Source: Desulfopila aestuarii DSM 18488
Lineage (GTDB): Bacteria; Desulfobacterota; Desulfobulbia; Desulfobulbales; Desulfocapsaceae
Assembly: GCF_900143695.1 (NCBI RefSeq)
Contig: NZ_FRFE01000002.1
Span: 186,001-250,000 of the forward strand
Direction of reading: 5' to 3'
DNA: 64,000 nt
The position numbers and the translations under genes are program-made. The notes beneath the pieces were generated by a model. That model worked only from the letters and a program-made list of their open reading frames with translations, was not told the DNA's origin and did not search any database. This document shows positions 1 to 8,892 of the stretch, piece by piece (position 1 is the stretch's first letter; each line of letters begins with the position of its first letter).

Positions 1-693
1 ATTATCGGCTTTACTGATCAGTTCCGGGTCAGCGGTAACAATCACCGCAGCAGCACCGGTACTTACCGGACAAATCTCATAGAGTCTCAGGGGATCACAG
101 ACATAAACGGATTTCAGTACTTCTTCCAGAGTGTACTGCTTCTTAAAACGCGCATCCGGATTTTTTGAGCCATACTCACTCATCAGAACCTTGACCATTG
201 CCAGGTCTTCTTCGGTGGTGCCGTATTTCTCCATTCTCTTTCGGCATTCCAGCGCCCAGTAAATCGGGTTGGGCAAACCACCCATTTTCCACCTGATAAC
301 GTCGCGGTCCTGAACGGCGTTGTCAGATTTAGCGGTCAGAAAGCCTTTCGGCGAGACATCTGCACCAAAGGCCAGGGCGGTATCGGTCTCGCCGGCCGCG
401 ATACTGTTATACGCCATTCTGATAGAGGCAGATCCTGTCGCGCAGGCGTTGTATACGTTGACTACCGGAATGCCGGTCTCACCAAAAATGGACTCAAGAT
501 ATTGGCCGGAAAGATGACCGGCATTACCGCCATAGATAAAGATACCGGCCATAATCGCCTGGATTTTTTTCCATTCTATTTGTGCGTCTTTCAAGGCATT
601 ATCAACAGCCACTGCCGCGAAATCTGCAAATACTTTCTCAGAGAAACCCATCCAGGGGTGTATTCCGGTTCCAATTATATATACATCTCTCAT
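1..693 (-). CDS. thiolase family protein (partial, C-terminus beyond left edge)
   Basis: The N-terminal 231 residues of a thiolase/SCP-x-type protein read off the left edge without a stop. The segment NACATGS carries the expected nucleophilic cysteine and is followed by a long alanine-rich helix. Thiolases cleave or form beta-ketoacyl-CoA in the cytoplasm. I chose the ATG at 693 because GGGA lies about 10 bases upstream; an in-frame ATG at 699 is too close to it. It follows a DUF35 gene by 93 bases, the usual pairing for thiolases acting on unusual acyl-CoA substrates (for example BbsAB). The C-terminal catalytic Cys/His cannot be seen here. Confidence 0.85.
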   Translation of the reverse strand, partial: MRDVYIIGTGIHPWMGFSEKVFADFAAVAVDNALKDAQIEWKKIQAIMAGIFIYGGNAGHLSGQYLESIFGETGIPVVNVYNACATGSASIRMAYNSIAAGETDTALAFGADVSPKGFLTAKSDNAVQDRDVIRWKMGGLPNPIYWALECRKRMEKYGTTEEDLAMVKVLMSEYGSKNPDARFKKQYTLEEVLKSVYVCDPLRLYEICPVSTGAAAVIVTADPELISKADN

Positions 694-786
694 TGTCATT
701 ATCCCTTTTAGTATTTGAGCATTATCGATTACTTGATGGTTTCATAAACCCGCAAATTCAAGGATGGCCAAGTAAAACTCTCCATC

Positions 787-1221
787 TTATTTGACTGCTT
801 TAAACGCCCAGGTTACCACTTGTTGTTTTTCCTCATTGGTAAACATCTCAAGAATGGTCGTTTCCATTTCCATTCCGATCTTGAGCGTTTTCAGATCAGT
901 CTCTGTGATAATGCCGGTAATCTGAATTTTTTCGTTTTCAAATTCCACCAGACCGATACCGTAAGGGGTAATCTTGTTCTCAGTTTTAAAAGGTGCAGGA
1001 CACGGATAGTATTGAATAGTGTAGCTTGCCAGCTTGCCTTTTTTGGGAAACAGCACATCCTCCACACCCTCGCGCGAGCAGTCGGGACGATGCTGATAGT
1101 GCTCCTTTGGAAAGAAATATGTTCCACAGGAGTTGCATTTTGCACCCATCAATCTGACTTCGCCGGTGGACCAGTCTACTAAATTTGGTATACGAGCTAC
1201 TTTATTTGCCATGTTTTCCAT
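787..1221 (-). CDS. DUF35-type Zn-ribbon/OB-fold protein, thiolase partner
   Basis: This 144-residue protein fits the DUF35 family in length and layout. An N-terminal rubredoxin-like zinc ribbon has CxxC near residue 30 and a later P-D-C, and an OB-fold half follows (GKLASYTIQYYP, then ITPYGIGLVEFE). Such proteins bind a neighbouring thiolase and help place the acyl-CoA; BbsA of anaerobic toluene degradation is the studied example. It sits between the crotonase (44 bases upstream) and the thiolase. The ATG at 1221 has AAGGA eight bases upstream, which favours it over the ATG three codons later. Only three clear zinc-ligand cysteines are visible in the ribbon, so the site may be incomplete. 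Confidence 0.85.
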   Translation of the reverse strand: MENMANKVARIPNLVDWSTGEVRLMGAKCNSCGTYFFPKEHYQHRPDCSREGVEDVLFPKKGKLASYTIQYYPCPAPFKTENKITPYGIGLVEFENEKIQITGIITETDLKTLKIGMEMETTILEMFTNEEKQQVVTWAFKAVK

Positions 1222-1264
1222 CGTTTTATTCCTTCGTTGAAATCCAATTTAAGAAAAAAATCTG

Positions 1265-2032
1265 TTAACGACCGACAAACTTCGGCGCCCTCTTTTCAAT
1301 GAAAGCATTGACACCTTCTGCCTTGTCCTCCAGGCTGAGAGAAATACTGTAGAGTTCATACTCGTATTTCAAACCACTTTCCAAATTGGTCTGCATACCA
1401 CGGTTGATTGCGGTTTTGGCAAGTTTAAGGGCAGCGGCGCTCTTGGTGGCAATCTTCCTGGCCATCTCTTTGGCGGTGGGCATCAATTCATCCATTGCCA
1501 CCACACGGTTGACCAATCCTATTCGGTCTGCTTCTTCGGCACGGATGATATCACCGGTATAGATCAACTCCTTGGCTCGGCAGACACCGATAAGCCGCTG
1601 AAGCCGCTGGGTACCGCCACCGCCTGGAATAATGCCGATGTTAATTTCGGTCTGACCAAATTTGGCTTTTTCCGAAGCGATGATGATGTCACAGCCCATC
1701 GCGATTTCACAGCCACCGCCAAGACAAAATCCGTTCACCGCTGCGATGACAGGTTTTTCAAGTTTTTCCACCATCTCGCCAAGCCGCATAATGTTGTGAG
1801 CAGCATAAGGGGTGGTCTTGTTGAACTCTTTGATATCACTGCCGGCAACAAACGATTTACCGCTACCGGTAAGAATGAGCACCTTGATCTCATCGTCGGC
1901 GGCCACTGCACCAATGGCGTCACGAAATTCGGCCCTGGTCTGGTTGTTCAGGGCATTCATCGCCTCGGGACGGTTGAAGGTAATGACCGCGATATTCTCT
2001 TCTTTTTCGAAAATGATATTCTCGTAAACCAT
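1265..2032 (-). CDS. enoyl-CoA hydratase/isomerase (crotonase family)
   Basis: A full-length 255-residue crotonase. The oxyanion-hole segment AGSDIKEF is present, as is GGGCEIAMGCD with the first catalytic Glu. FGQTEINIGIIPGGGGTQRL carries the second Glu. Both acids of a true hydratase are therefore kept, and hydration of a 2-enoyl-CoA to 3-hydroxyacyl-CoA is the default reading. Crotonases also include ring-opening hydrolases (BadI/Oah type), which would suit this operon as well. The gene starts 12 bases after the acyl-CoA synthetase alpha gene, so it is co-transcribed. Confidence 0.9.
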   Translation of the reverse strand: MVYENIIFEKEENIAVITFNRPEAMNALNNQTRAEFRDAIGAVAADDEIKVLILTGSGKSFVAGSDIKEFNKTTPYAAHNIMRLGEMVEKLEKPVIAAVNGFCLGGGCEIAMGCDIIIASEKAKFGQTEINIGIIPGGGGTQRLQRLIGVCRAKELIYTGDIIRAEEADRIGLVNRVVAMDELMPTAKEMARKIATKSAAALKLAKTAINRGMQTNLESGLKYEYELYSISLSLEDKAEGVNAFIEKRAPKFVGR

Positions 2033-2044
2033 GCCCTTCTCCCT

Positions 2045-3427
2045 TTAGGCTGATTGTTTTTGCCGGCGGATACCGTATTCGCAGAGTTTGCTGAGGGCCT
2101 TGACTCCCGAAATCAATGACGGGAACACCGGTATTTCCTTACCCATTTCGTCCATAATGACGTTTTTATATTTGTTGTAGCCAACGATCATACAGACAAC
2201 GACCGGTTTACCGACATCCTGAACGATCTTCTGGATGATTTTCTTCTGCACCGCTTCCTGGGTATATTCGAACCCGGCAAGAATGAGCACTGCAGCGTCG
2301 ATGTTGTCATCTCTGAAAGCGTCTGGGAAAGTGGTTTCAAGGGTCTTGGTGAAACCAATCTTGGTTACGGAAAAATAGAGGTCAACCGGGTTTGATACTG
2401 GGGTGTCGAACATGTCCTTCAGCTTCTCGGTTGTTGCTTCCGTCAGCTTGGGAAGTTCCAGGCCATGGCTTGCACAGAGATCAGAAACATTGACCCCAAC
2501 ACTGCCGGCCAGGGTGATAACCGCAATACGATTGCCTTTCGGTAGCGGTTGGGTCGAGAAGACCTTGGCGAAGTCTTTCAATTCGGTAAAATCATCAGCC
2601 ATGATCATTCCAGTCTGCTTGACTGCGGCTTCGACAATCTTAGCGTTGCTGGCAATACTGCCTGTATGGCTCATAGCAGCTCTGGCACCAGCCTCGGTAC
2701 GACCACCACTCAAGAAAATAACAGGCTTCTTGGCGGCTACTTTCTTGGCAATCCGGGTCAGGTTTCTGCCGTCACTGATGGTTTCCAGATACATGGAAAT
2801 GACATCGACGCCTTCCTCTTCTCCGAAATATTCCAGCAGGTCGTTTTCATTGACATCGCACTTATTGCCGATTGAGCAGACCTTGCTAATGTTGAGGCTC
2901 TCATTTTCCACAATATCCGAAGCCATGCCGGCGGCCAAAAGACCCGATTGGCCAATAAGAACAACATTGCCGTTTGGGACTTTTTTGGTCATGGGATAGA
3001 TCGAGGTGACGATATTGCGTGAAACGATACCGGAACAGTTCGGTCCCATCACCCTGATATTATTCTTTTTCGCGATATCGACTATCTGCTGCTGATAGAT
3101 TTTGCCATCACCACCCATCTCGGCAAAACCGGCAGACTCGATAATGATTGCCTTAACTCCTTTCTGGGCACACTCTTCCACCGTTGCCACCGTGAGTTTC
3201 GGGGTTGGCAGAGCCGTGATGACCAGTTCAACGTCGCCGGGTATTTCCGTGAGCGATGTATATACCTTGTAGCCTAATATCTCATCAGACTTCGGATTAA
3301 CCGGATACACGTCGCCGGCAAAATCGCTGCCCTTAATATTATTTACTATTACATAACCGAGCTTCCCGGGCTTACCGCTGGCCCCGATGACTGCAATAGA
3401 TTTTGGTTTAAAAAATAGATCCATCAT
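2045..3427 (-). CDS. acyl-CoA synthetase (ADP-forming), alpha subunit
   Basis: This subunit of an NDP-forming acid-CoA ligase has an N-terminal CoA-binding Rossmann domain (KSIAVIGASGKPGK), a ligase-CoA middle domain (GPNCSGIV) and the second flavodoxin-like domain. SHTGSIAS carries the histidine that is phosphorylated during ATP formation or use. The enzyme interconverts acid + CoA + ATP with acyl-CoA + ADP + Pi. I set the start at the ATG at 3427, with AGGA ten bases upstream. The longer frame to 3496 would overlap the upstream ATP-grasp gene. The split alpha/beta arrangement resembles that of archaeal and deltaproteobacterial enzymes. The acid substrate is unknown, but the operon suggests a ring-fission product. 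Confidence 0.87.
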   Translation of the reverse strand: MMDLFFKPKSIAVIGASGKPGKLGYVIVNNIKGSDFAGDVYPVNPKSDEILGYKVYTSLTEIPGDVELVITALPTPKLTVATVEECAQKGVKAIIIESAGFAEMGGDGKIYQQQIVDIAKKNNIRVMGPNCSGIVSRNIVTSIYPMTKKVPNGNVVLIGQSGLLAAGMASDIVENESLNISKVCSIGNKCDVNENDLLEYFGEEEGVDVISMYLETISDGRNLTRIAKKVAAKKPVIFLSGGRTEAGARAAMSHTGSIASNAKIVEAAVKQTGMIMADDFTELKDFAKVFSTQPLPKGNRIAVITLAGSVGVNVSDLCASHGLELPKLTEATTEKLKDMFDTPVSNPVDLYFSVTKIGFTKTLETTFPDAFRDDNIDAAVLILAGFEYTQEAVQKKIIQKIVQDVGKPVVVCMIVGYNKYKNVIMDEMGKEIPVFPSLISGVKALSKLCEYGIRRQKQSA

Positions 3428-3467
3428 AGTAGCACCGTCCTTTTGTCGTCTGTTTGCAAGAGTGAAT

Positions 3468-4163
3468 TTACGCAGAGAGTATAATTCTGGCATCAACTAC
3501 AACAGCGCCTTCCTTATACGCAAACACCGGGTTCATATCGATCTCTTCGATACCCGGGGTTGCATTGACAAAATCAGACAACTTGACGAGCATCTCCTGC
3601 AAATAGGGGACATCAGCCGGATCATTGCCCCTATATCCAGCCAGAAGTTTTTTACCCTGGATCTCGCTGGTCATTTCTTCAGCATCAGCTTTCTCGATAG
3701 GGACGATTCTAAAGGAAACATCTTTCAACACCTCTACCAATACGCCGCCGAGGCCAAACATGACTACCGGACCAAAGCTTGCATCTTTGATCATGCCCAT
3801 GATGATCTCGGTGCCGATCTTCGCCATGCCCTGGACCGCAACGCCTTCAATGTTTGCATCAGGTGCATACGCCCGGCAGGAGGTCATGATATCATCGTAA
3901 GCCTTCTCAACCGCTTCCCTGTTCTGCAGATTCACCTTTACCCCGCCGGCATCACTCTTGTGGGTAATATCCACAGACGAAACCTTCAGTACCACCGGAT
4001 AGCCAATCTCATCACAGATAGAAACGGCCTTCTCCTTGCTCTCGGCAAGCACCGTCGGCGTGCAGTTGATGCCGGCCTCGCCCAGAATCTGCTTGGCCTC
4101 AATCTCCGTGAGCACTGTCCTCTTCTCTTCACGGGCCTTACTCAATATTTGAGCTGTCTTCAT
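3468..4163 (-). CDS. acyl-CoA synthetase (ADP-forming), beta subunit (ATP-grasp)
   Basis: This 231-residue ATP-grasp subunit has the family signature around HKSDAGGVKVNL and GPVVMFGLGGVLVEV. It supplies nucleotide binding and phosphoryl transfer to the histidine of the alpha subunit encoded 40 bases downstream. The start at 4163 has GAGGA seven bases upstream; the open frame runs on to 4262, but that extension has no ribosome site and an unlikely composition. The two genes together form one complete enzyme. Expected location is the cytoplasm. Confidence 0.87.
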   Translation of the reverse strand: MKTAQILSKAREEKRTVLTEIEAKQILGEAGINCTPTVLAESKEKAVSICDEIGYPVVLKVSSVDITHKSDAGGVKVNLQNREAVEKAYDDIMTSCRAYAPDANIEGVAVQGMAKIGTEIIMGMIKDASFGPVVMFGLGGVLVEVLKDVSFRIVPIEKADAEEMTSEIQGKKLLAGYRGNDPADVPYLQEMLVKLSDFVNATPGIEEIDMNPVFAYKEGAVVVDARIILSA

Positions 4164-4304
4164 CGATTCTTCCTCACATGAACCAGCATGGCAAGACGAC
4201 ATTGTCCGGCCACAACCAAGAATAAAAATCAGAGCTTCACCAAGAAATCTTCTCGGAAACACTGATTTTCGTATTAGTAGTTCTCATCCTCAAGCTCAAC
4301 GATC

Positions 4305-5072
4305 TCAAGCAGCTGTCAGGCCACCGTCAACATAGATGGTCTGGCCTGAAACGAAGCTCGCCGCATCCGAGCAAAGATAGACAACCGCACCGACCATGTC
4401 CTCCGGCAGGCCAATTCTGCCCATGGGAACAGCTGAAGCGTATTTTGCTGCCAGTTCCGGATTCTCAGCAATATGCTTGGTTCCGGGAGTAATGACCAAT
4501 GCAGGACCGAGAGCATTCACCCGAATACCGTTCGGGGCCCACTCAAGAGCCAGCGACTTGGTGATAAGTTCAACGGCGCCTTTGGTTGCGCAATATCCTG
4601 AATTGCCACCTGTGTAACCGCGAATTCCGCGCACTGAGGAGAGATTGAGGATGGCGCCTTTCTTCTGCTCACGCATGACCTTGCCAACAGCCTTGCAGGC
4701 GATCATTGTTCCCTTCACATTCACGTTAAAGAGTTTATCCCAGTCTTCCAGCGGATACTCCAGGGCAGGATGCTTGATATTCATGCCCATGGCGTTGACG
4801 AGGATATCGATCCGGCCATACTTCGCCACAACAGCATCAACCAGCTTCTGGACACTCTCTTCATTGGTCACGTCCGAGGCGATGGCGATGGCCTCATTAC
4901 CGGTCTCCTTGGTAATTTTGGCGGCAACAGCGGTAATTGCATCCTGATTACGACTTGAGACAACAACAGTCGCGCCATGATAAGCAAGACCAAGGGCCAG
5001 AGCTTCACCGATACCGCCTGCACCGCCTGTAACAATTGCGATCCTGCCATCCAACTTGAAAATATCTTTCAT
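4305..5072 (-). CDS. SDR-family NAD(P)-dependent oxidoreductase
   Basis: A classical 255-residue short-chain dehydrogenase. It has the cofactor motif TGGAGGIG near residue 16, a variant NAG-like segment (NAMGMN), the catalytic Ser in LNLSSVRG and YCATK with catalytic Tyr and Lys, and it ends in SGQTIYVDGG. It has a good ribosome site (AGGAG, six bases from ATG). Its place between the transhydroxylase-like genes and the CoA ligase makes it a candidate for ring reduction (phloroglucinol reductase is also an SDR) or for oxidation of a hydroxy-acid intermediate. The sequence alone does not decide between these. Confidence 0.88.
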   Translation of the reverse strand: MKDIFKLDGRIAIVTGGAGGIGEALALGLAYHGATVVVSSRNQDAITAVAAKITKETGNEAIAIASDVTNEESVQKLVDAVVAKYGRIDILVNAMGMNIKHPALEYPLEDWDKLFNVNVKGTMIACKAVGKVMREQKKGAILNLSSVRGIRGYTGGNSGYCATKGAVELITKSLALEWAPNGIRVNALGPALVITPGTKHIAENPELAAKYASAVPMGRIGLPEDMVGAVVYLCSDAASFVSGQTIYVDGGLTAA

Positions 5073-5120
5073 CTCGCTCTCCTGTATGACATATCTTTTT
5101 ACATGACACCAAAAGTAGAA

Positions 5121-5450
5121 TCAGGGGGTCACAATAAGTACCAGCACCTCTGCAGGTTTTCCGTTGTTAATGACCATATCTCGCTCTTCACCTGGGGCGA
5201 TATAGATGCAGTCACCTTCGTTTAGGACATGTTTCTCATCTTTGCCACAAACTGTGATAGAGCCCTTGACCACATAGTAAACGCGCTCCTTCGGCGAAGC
5301 GCTCATCTCGGCACCGCCGTTCGGCTGAAAATAGGAGTAGCAGATAGTGGTACGTTTTGAGACAGCCTCGGTTATCTTCTGCAGCCCATACACCTCTGAA
5401 TGCTTGGCGGCATCGTACGGAGTCCCCTGAGCATCTTTTACACTGATCAT
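5121..5450 (-). CDS. small single-domain cupin
   Basis: A 109-residue cupin. The beta-barrel core runs from about residue 40 to the end, with GGAEMSASPKERVYYVVKGS in motif 1 and EGDCIYIAPGEERDMVINNG in motif 2. The usual HxH...E metal set of motif 1 is largely absent and motif 2 lacks the usual His, so a metal-independent or altered role is possible. The ATG at 5450 has GAGG seven bases upstream. A strong hairpin separates it from the transhydroxylase beta gene. Possible roles are isomerase, hydrolase or a binding accessory, and none can be claimed firmly. Confidence 0.8.
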   Translation of the reverse strand: MISVKDAQGTPYDAAKHSEVYGLQKITEAVSKRTTICYSYFQPNGGAEMSASPKERVYYVVKGSITVCGKDEKHVLNEGDCIYIAPGEERDMVINNGKPAEVLVLIVTP

Positions 5451-5484
5451 TTTTGACCTCGTTGAAGTGTGGAAGTACACGCAA

Positions 5485-5516
5485 GGAGAGCCGGCTTACC
5501 TGCAAGCCGGCTCTCC
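5485..5516 (-). promoter_or_regulatory. perfect 13-bp intercistronic hairpin
   Basis: The arms GGAGAGCCGGCTT and AAGCCGGCTCTCC pair perfectly around a 6-base loop. No T-run follows on the minus strand, so this is not a standard terminator. Its place between the transhydroxylase beta gene and the cupin suggests mRNA processing or stabilisation that keeps alpha/beta transcripts more abundant than the rest of the operon. Confidence 0.7.
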
Positions 5517-5534
5517 CAGCCGATTAATGAAGAG

Positions 5535-6371
5535 TTATTTCCGTTCCAGAACAATTTCACCTAAGTTGACATCCTTGTAGGTGGTGAACTCTGTCTGCCA
5601 CGGCGCATATCCATTTGCGGCAACCGCAACGGTATACGTCGTATTCTTATCGAGCCCTTCAAACTCAAAGTCCCCGAAAATATCCGTCACTGACTCACGA
5701 TTCTGCCCACCGCCTGTAAGGGTTACTTTCACACCGGGAGCACATTCTCCCTCGTTGTCTTTATAGACGATCTCACCTGCGACAAAACGCTTTGGCAAAC
5801 CTACATATTTCACCAGTGAATCGGTCTGGAATTCAGGGTTGAGACTCTCAGTCGCAACCTCTTTGGCCAATTTGGAAATCTCACTGTTCGGATCGTCCAG
5901 ATCACCAAAAACGAGTGCTCCGGTCGGACATGATTCAACGCAACGTGGCACCTTCTCTCCTTCATCAAGTCGATGGGCACACATGGTACATTTCTGCGGA
6001 ATCTGCTTTTCAGCATTCCAGAAGACCACACGGTAAGGACAGGCATTAACGATTGCCTCCTGACCTATGGCTTTCTCGGGATCGATCATCACAATGCCGT
6101 CTGCCCTGCGATACACAGCACCGTCTTTCGAAGCCGAAATACATGGCGCAGATTCGCAGTGCATGCACGGCTTGGGGATATAGGAGACTTTGGGTTTAGG
6201 GTAGACGCCACGCTCCACCTCTTTCACCTGCATCCAGAACTGATCGTTTAAAGGTTGAGCAGCTGAATACGGAGGATAATCGTTACCGTAATATTCATCA
6301 CGGCATGAAAGAAAACAGTTGTAGCAACCGTTACACTTGTTGACATCTATTAATATGGAATATCGAGACAT
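5535..6371 (-). CDS. transhydroxylase-like molybdoenzyme beta subunit (three 4Fe-4S sites plus C-terminal beta domain)
   Basis: This 278-residue electron-transfer subunit starts with CNGCYNCFLSC, followed by a CxxCxxxxC group, ACPYRV, and CTMC with a later CVESCPTG. Together these give cysteines for three 4Fe-4S clusters. After about residue 205 comes a carboxypeptidase-regulatory/transthyretin-like domain (PGVKVTLTGGG, FGDFEFEGL). From what I recall of its crystal structure, this order matches the beta subunit of Pelobacter acidigallici pyrogallol-phloroglucinol transhydroxylase, including the extra beta domain and overall length. It lies 4 bases after the alpha gene, whose last codons contain its ribosome site. 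It lacks a Tat signal, so the complex should be cytoplasmic. Confidence 0.88.
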   Translation of the reverse strand: MSRYSILIDVNKCNGCYNCFLSCRDEYYGNDYPPYSAAQPLNDQFWMQVKEVERGVYPKPKVSYIPKPCMHCESAPCISASKDGAVYRRADGIVMIDPEKAIGQEAIVNACPYRVVFWNAEKQIPQKCTMCAHRLDEGEKVPRCVESCPTGALVFGDLDDPNSEISKLAKEVATESLNPEFQTDSLVKYVGLPKRFVAGEIVYKDNEGECAPGVKVTLTGGGQNRESVTDIFGDFEFEGLDKNTTYTVAVAANGYAPWQTEFTTYKDVNLGEIVLERK

Positions 6372-6375
6372 TGTA

Positions 6376-8892
6376 TCAACCCTCCCATTTTTCGATTTCG
6401 ATGAGGCAGGAATTCGGGGTCATACCCGGTACATTCTTGGATACCATCCGTGAAGCCGTAAGGATGGCAACACAGCCACCTCTATCTGGAGAATCAGACT
6501 TTCCGGGAGTAAGCGGATCGTACTTGGCAGAAGAACAGTAACTGTGGATAACACCGTGCCGTACACGTTCGGTAACCACAGCAATACAGAGTACAGAACC
6601 GCGATCATTATAAAGACGAACGATATCGCCGGACTGGATCCCGCGCCGGTTGGCGTCCACGGGGTTAATTCGTGCAGGCCACCAGGCATACCCATCTTTT
6701 TTGATGCGGTGGACGGGGATATCATCGAGCCAGTCAGTATGTTTATCGTAGTGACAATGGAAACTGAAACGTGGATGGGGTGACATTAACTGCATCGGAT
6801 ATTTTTCAAATATCTCGCTGTGGTGCCCCTCCCAACTCTTGATATATTTCGGCGTAACCGGACGCTCTTCATCATCCGGAAACTTGGACTTCAAGCTCTC
6901 GGAGGCAAACTCAATCTTGCCGCTATAGGTACCAAGATGCCCGGCTTTTTCAGTACCCCTTTTCGGATTGTTGGTGTCGGGGGTATCACAATCACGGCCT
7001 TCCGCAAACCAGCGAAGAGATGGCGTAGATTTATAGTTCTCATCGATATTGATGATGTGGTAGCCTTTCTTGTCAAACTCTTCCCAGCTGATCAGTTTCG
7101 GAAGATCCGAAGAGTCAAAGAAGGCCTTCACCCATTCAAGCTCAGTCTTACCGTCGGTAAACTCTTCCTTCCTGCCAAGTTTCTCTGCGAGAAGGGTGAA
7201 AATCTCATAATCAGATTTCGATTCCCACATCGGCTCCAGGCATTTCTGCTGACGAACAACTATCCTGTAGTTACAGCCGCTGCTGGCATGACAGGTATAA
7301 CCACCGCATGCGCCCCACTCTCCGACATCATCTCGCTCAAAGTTGGTACAGGCTGGCAGAATAATATCGGCCATCTGGGTCTCGCTGTTGAACCAGCAAT
7401 CCTGATTGACCACAAACTCAAGTTTAGGGCTCTGGTACATTCTCACCCATTTGGAAGTATCACTCATGGTTCCCATGAATGAACCGCCATAGCGGTAAAA
7501 AAGTTTAATTTCGGAACAACCGTCCATCGGATATTTGAAATGAGTGAACTGCTGCTCCAGCGATTGACCACAAAACCCTTCTCCGTACCAGCTGATTGGC
7601 GGATTCAAAATCGCATCCGGCAAGGTAAGGCGCCACACCCTCTGCTTGTTGGGATTAACCGGTAAATGGTTGGCAACTTTCGAAGTTGCAACACGCCCCT
7701 GCAGATCAGCGTAAGCCGGGAACCAGTTTTTGGTATCGGAAGGTGCACCCATGGTGGTTCCCCAGATCGAACGACCAGGTTTTCCAAGCCCCTGCATACC
7801 CTGAAGCAGAACCATCATACGCGCCCATTCAGTACCATATGCCACTCGACAGGCACCACCCTCTCCACCACGGGAACCACCGGACAATACCGTTCGTTTG
7901 GCAGCCCATTCACGGGCCAGTGCCCGAATGACGCGGGCTTTTACGCCTGATTCCTCCTCGGCCCATTCAGGAGTCTTGGGCTGACCATCGGTCTCGCCCA
8001 GAACATAGGGTTTGAACTCTTCAAAGCCGATTGTACGATCTTTCACATATTCTTTGTCGTAAAGATCTTCGGTGATCCAGACATACGCAATGGCCATGGC
8101 CAGAGCAGTATCGGTCCCCATTCTCGGTGCGATCCATTTACCTTCCATCACACCAGCGGTGAAGTTATGGTAAGGGTCGATAAAGACCATCTTGACGCCT
8201 TTTTCTTTCAACCACTGACGCCACAATGCAGACTCCTGTCCTGTGTAGGTTCCACGAGTGGAGTCAGGATCGTTTGACCACAGCACGATCATTTCAGCAT
8301 TCTGCAATGCATCTTCAAGAAGGTCGTACTGTTCCGGCATGCCAAGTCGCCAGTAGAACCCATAGGTATGGGTCGCCCCCCAATGCCAACCTTCCCAACT
8401 ATCGGGATTGTCCAGCACCGGTGTAAATTCAAGCATATTCATAAACCGAGCGAAGGGTCCCATCTTGTAACCGACAATACCCCAGTTATGATGAGAAGAA
8501 GTCATGCCACTGATAGCGGAATTTCCATATGTTTCAGATACACGCTTTATTTCACTGGAGACGATATCGAGCGCTTCGTCCCAGGAAATTCTCACATAGG
8601 GTGATTTGCCCCGGTTTTGAGGATTCCTCTCGCCATTTGGATCAAAATCAACACGCTTTAATGGGTATTTAATACGATCATCCGAATAGAGCCTTCGCCT
8701 GTCCGCATGAACATATGGTGCGACATTAAATTTCTTGGGCGGTGAATATTTCTTCCCATCGGCTTCAATAACCCACGGTTTGAAATCCTTCTCCTCCGCC
8801 ACCAATGGCCGCATTCGCGTGACCTTTCCATCTTTTACATAGACACTGACGGGCCCAGCATTTGTACAGTTTGTAAAAACCTTTTCACTCAT
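6376..8892 (-). CDS. pyrogallol-phloroglucinol transhydroxylase / resorcinol hydroxylase-like molybdoenzyme, alpha subunit
   Basis: This 838-residue DMSO-reductase-family protein lacks the N-terminal CxxC cluster site and any Tat signal. The stretch around residues 132-170 (SSHHNWG, then NPDSWEGWHWG) closely resembles the transhydroxylase large subunit as I remember it. His134, Asp164, Ser165 and Tyr394 fall exactly ten positions before the published His144, Asp174, Ser175 (Mo ligand) and Tyr404. The studied enzyme moves hydroxyl groups between phenols without O2; the related resorcinol hydroxylase (RhLS) adds one. The ribosome site GGGGAGG is eight bases from ATG. It is the first gene of a minus operon, divergent from an IclR regulator. 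The exact substrate is inferred, not shown. Confidence 0.88.
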   Translation of the reverse strand: MSEKVFTNCTNAGPVSVYVKDGKVTRMRPLVAEEKDFKPWVIEADGKKYSPPKKFNVAPYVHADRRRLYSDDRIKYPLKRVDFDPNGERNPQNRGKSPYVRISWDEALDIVSSEIKRVSETYGNSAISGMTSSHHNWGIVGYKMGPFARFMNMLEFTPVLDNPDSWEGWHWGATHTYGFYWRLGMPEQYDLLEDALQNAEMIVLWSNDPDSTRGTYTGQESALWRQWLKEKGVKMVFIDPYHNFTAGVMEGKWIAPRMGTDTALAMAIAYVWITEDLYDKEYVKDRTIGFEEFKPYVLGETDGQPKTPEWAEEESGVKARVIRALAREWAAKRTVLSGGSRGGEGGACRVAYGTEWARMMVLLQGMQGLGKPGRSIWGTTMGAPSDTKNWFPAYADLQGRVATSKVANHLPVNPNKQRVWRLTLPDAILNPPISWYGEGFCGQSLEQQFTHFKYPMDGCSEIKLFYRYGGSFMGTMSDTSKWVRMYQSPKLEFVVNQDCWFNSETQMADIILPACTNFERDDVGEWGACGGYTCHASSGCNYRIVVRQQKCLEPMWESKSDYEIFTLLAEKLGRKEEFTDGKTELEWVKAFFDSSDLPKLISWEEFDKKGYHIINIDENYKSTPSLRWFAEGRDCDTPDTNNPKRGTEKAGHLGTYSGKIEFASESLKSKFPDDEERPVTPKYIKSWEGHHSEIFEKYPMQLMSPHPRFSFHCHYDKHTDWLDDIPVHRIKKDGYAWWPARINPVDANRRGIQSGDIVRLYNDRGSVLCIAVVTERVRHGVIHSYCSSAKYDPLTPGKSDSPDRGGCVAILTASRMVSKNVPGMTPNSCLIEIEKWEG

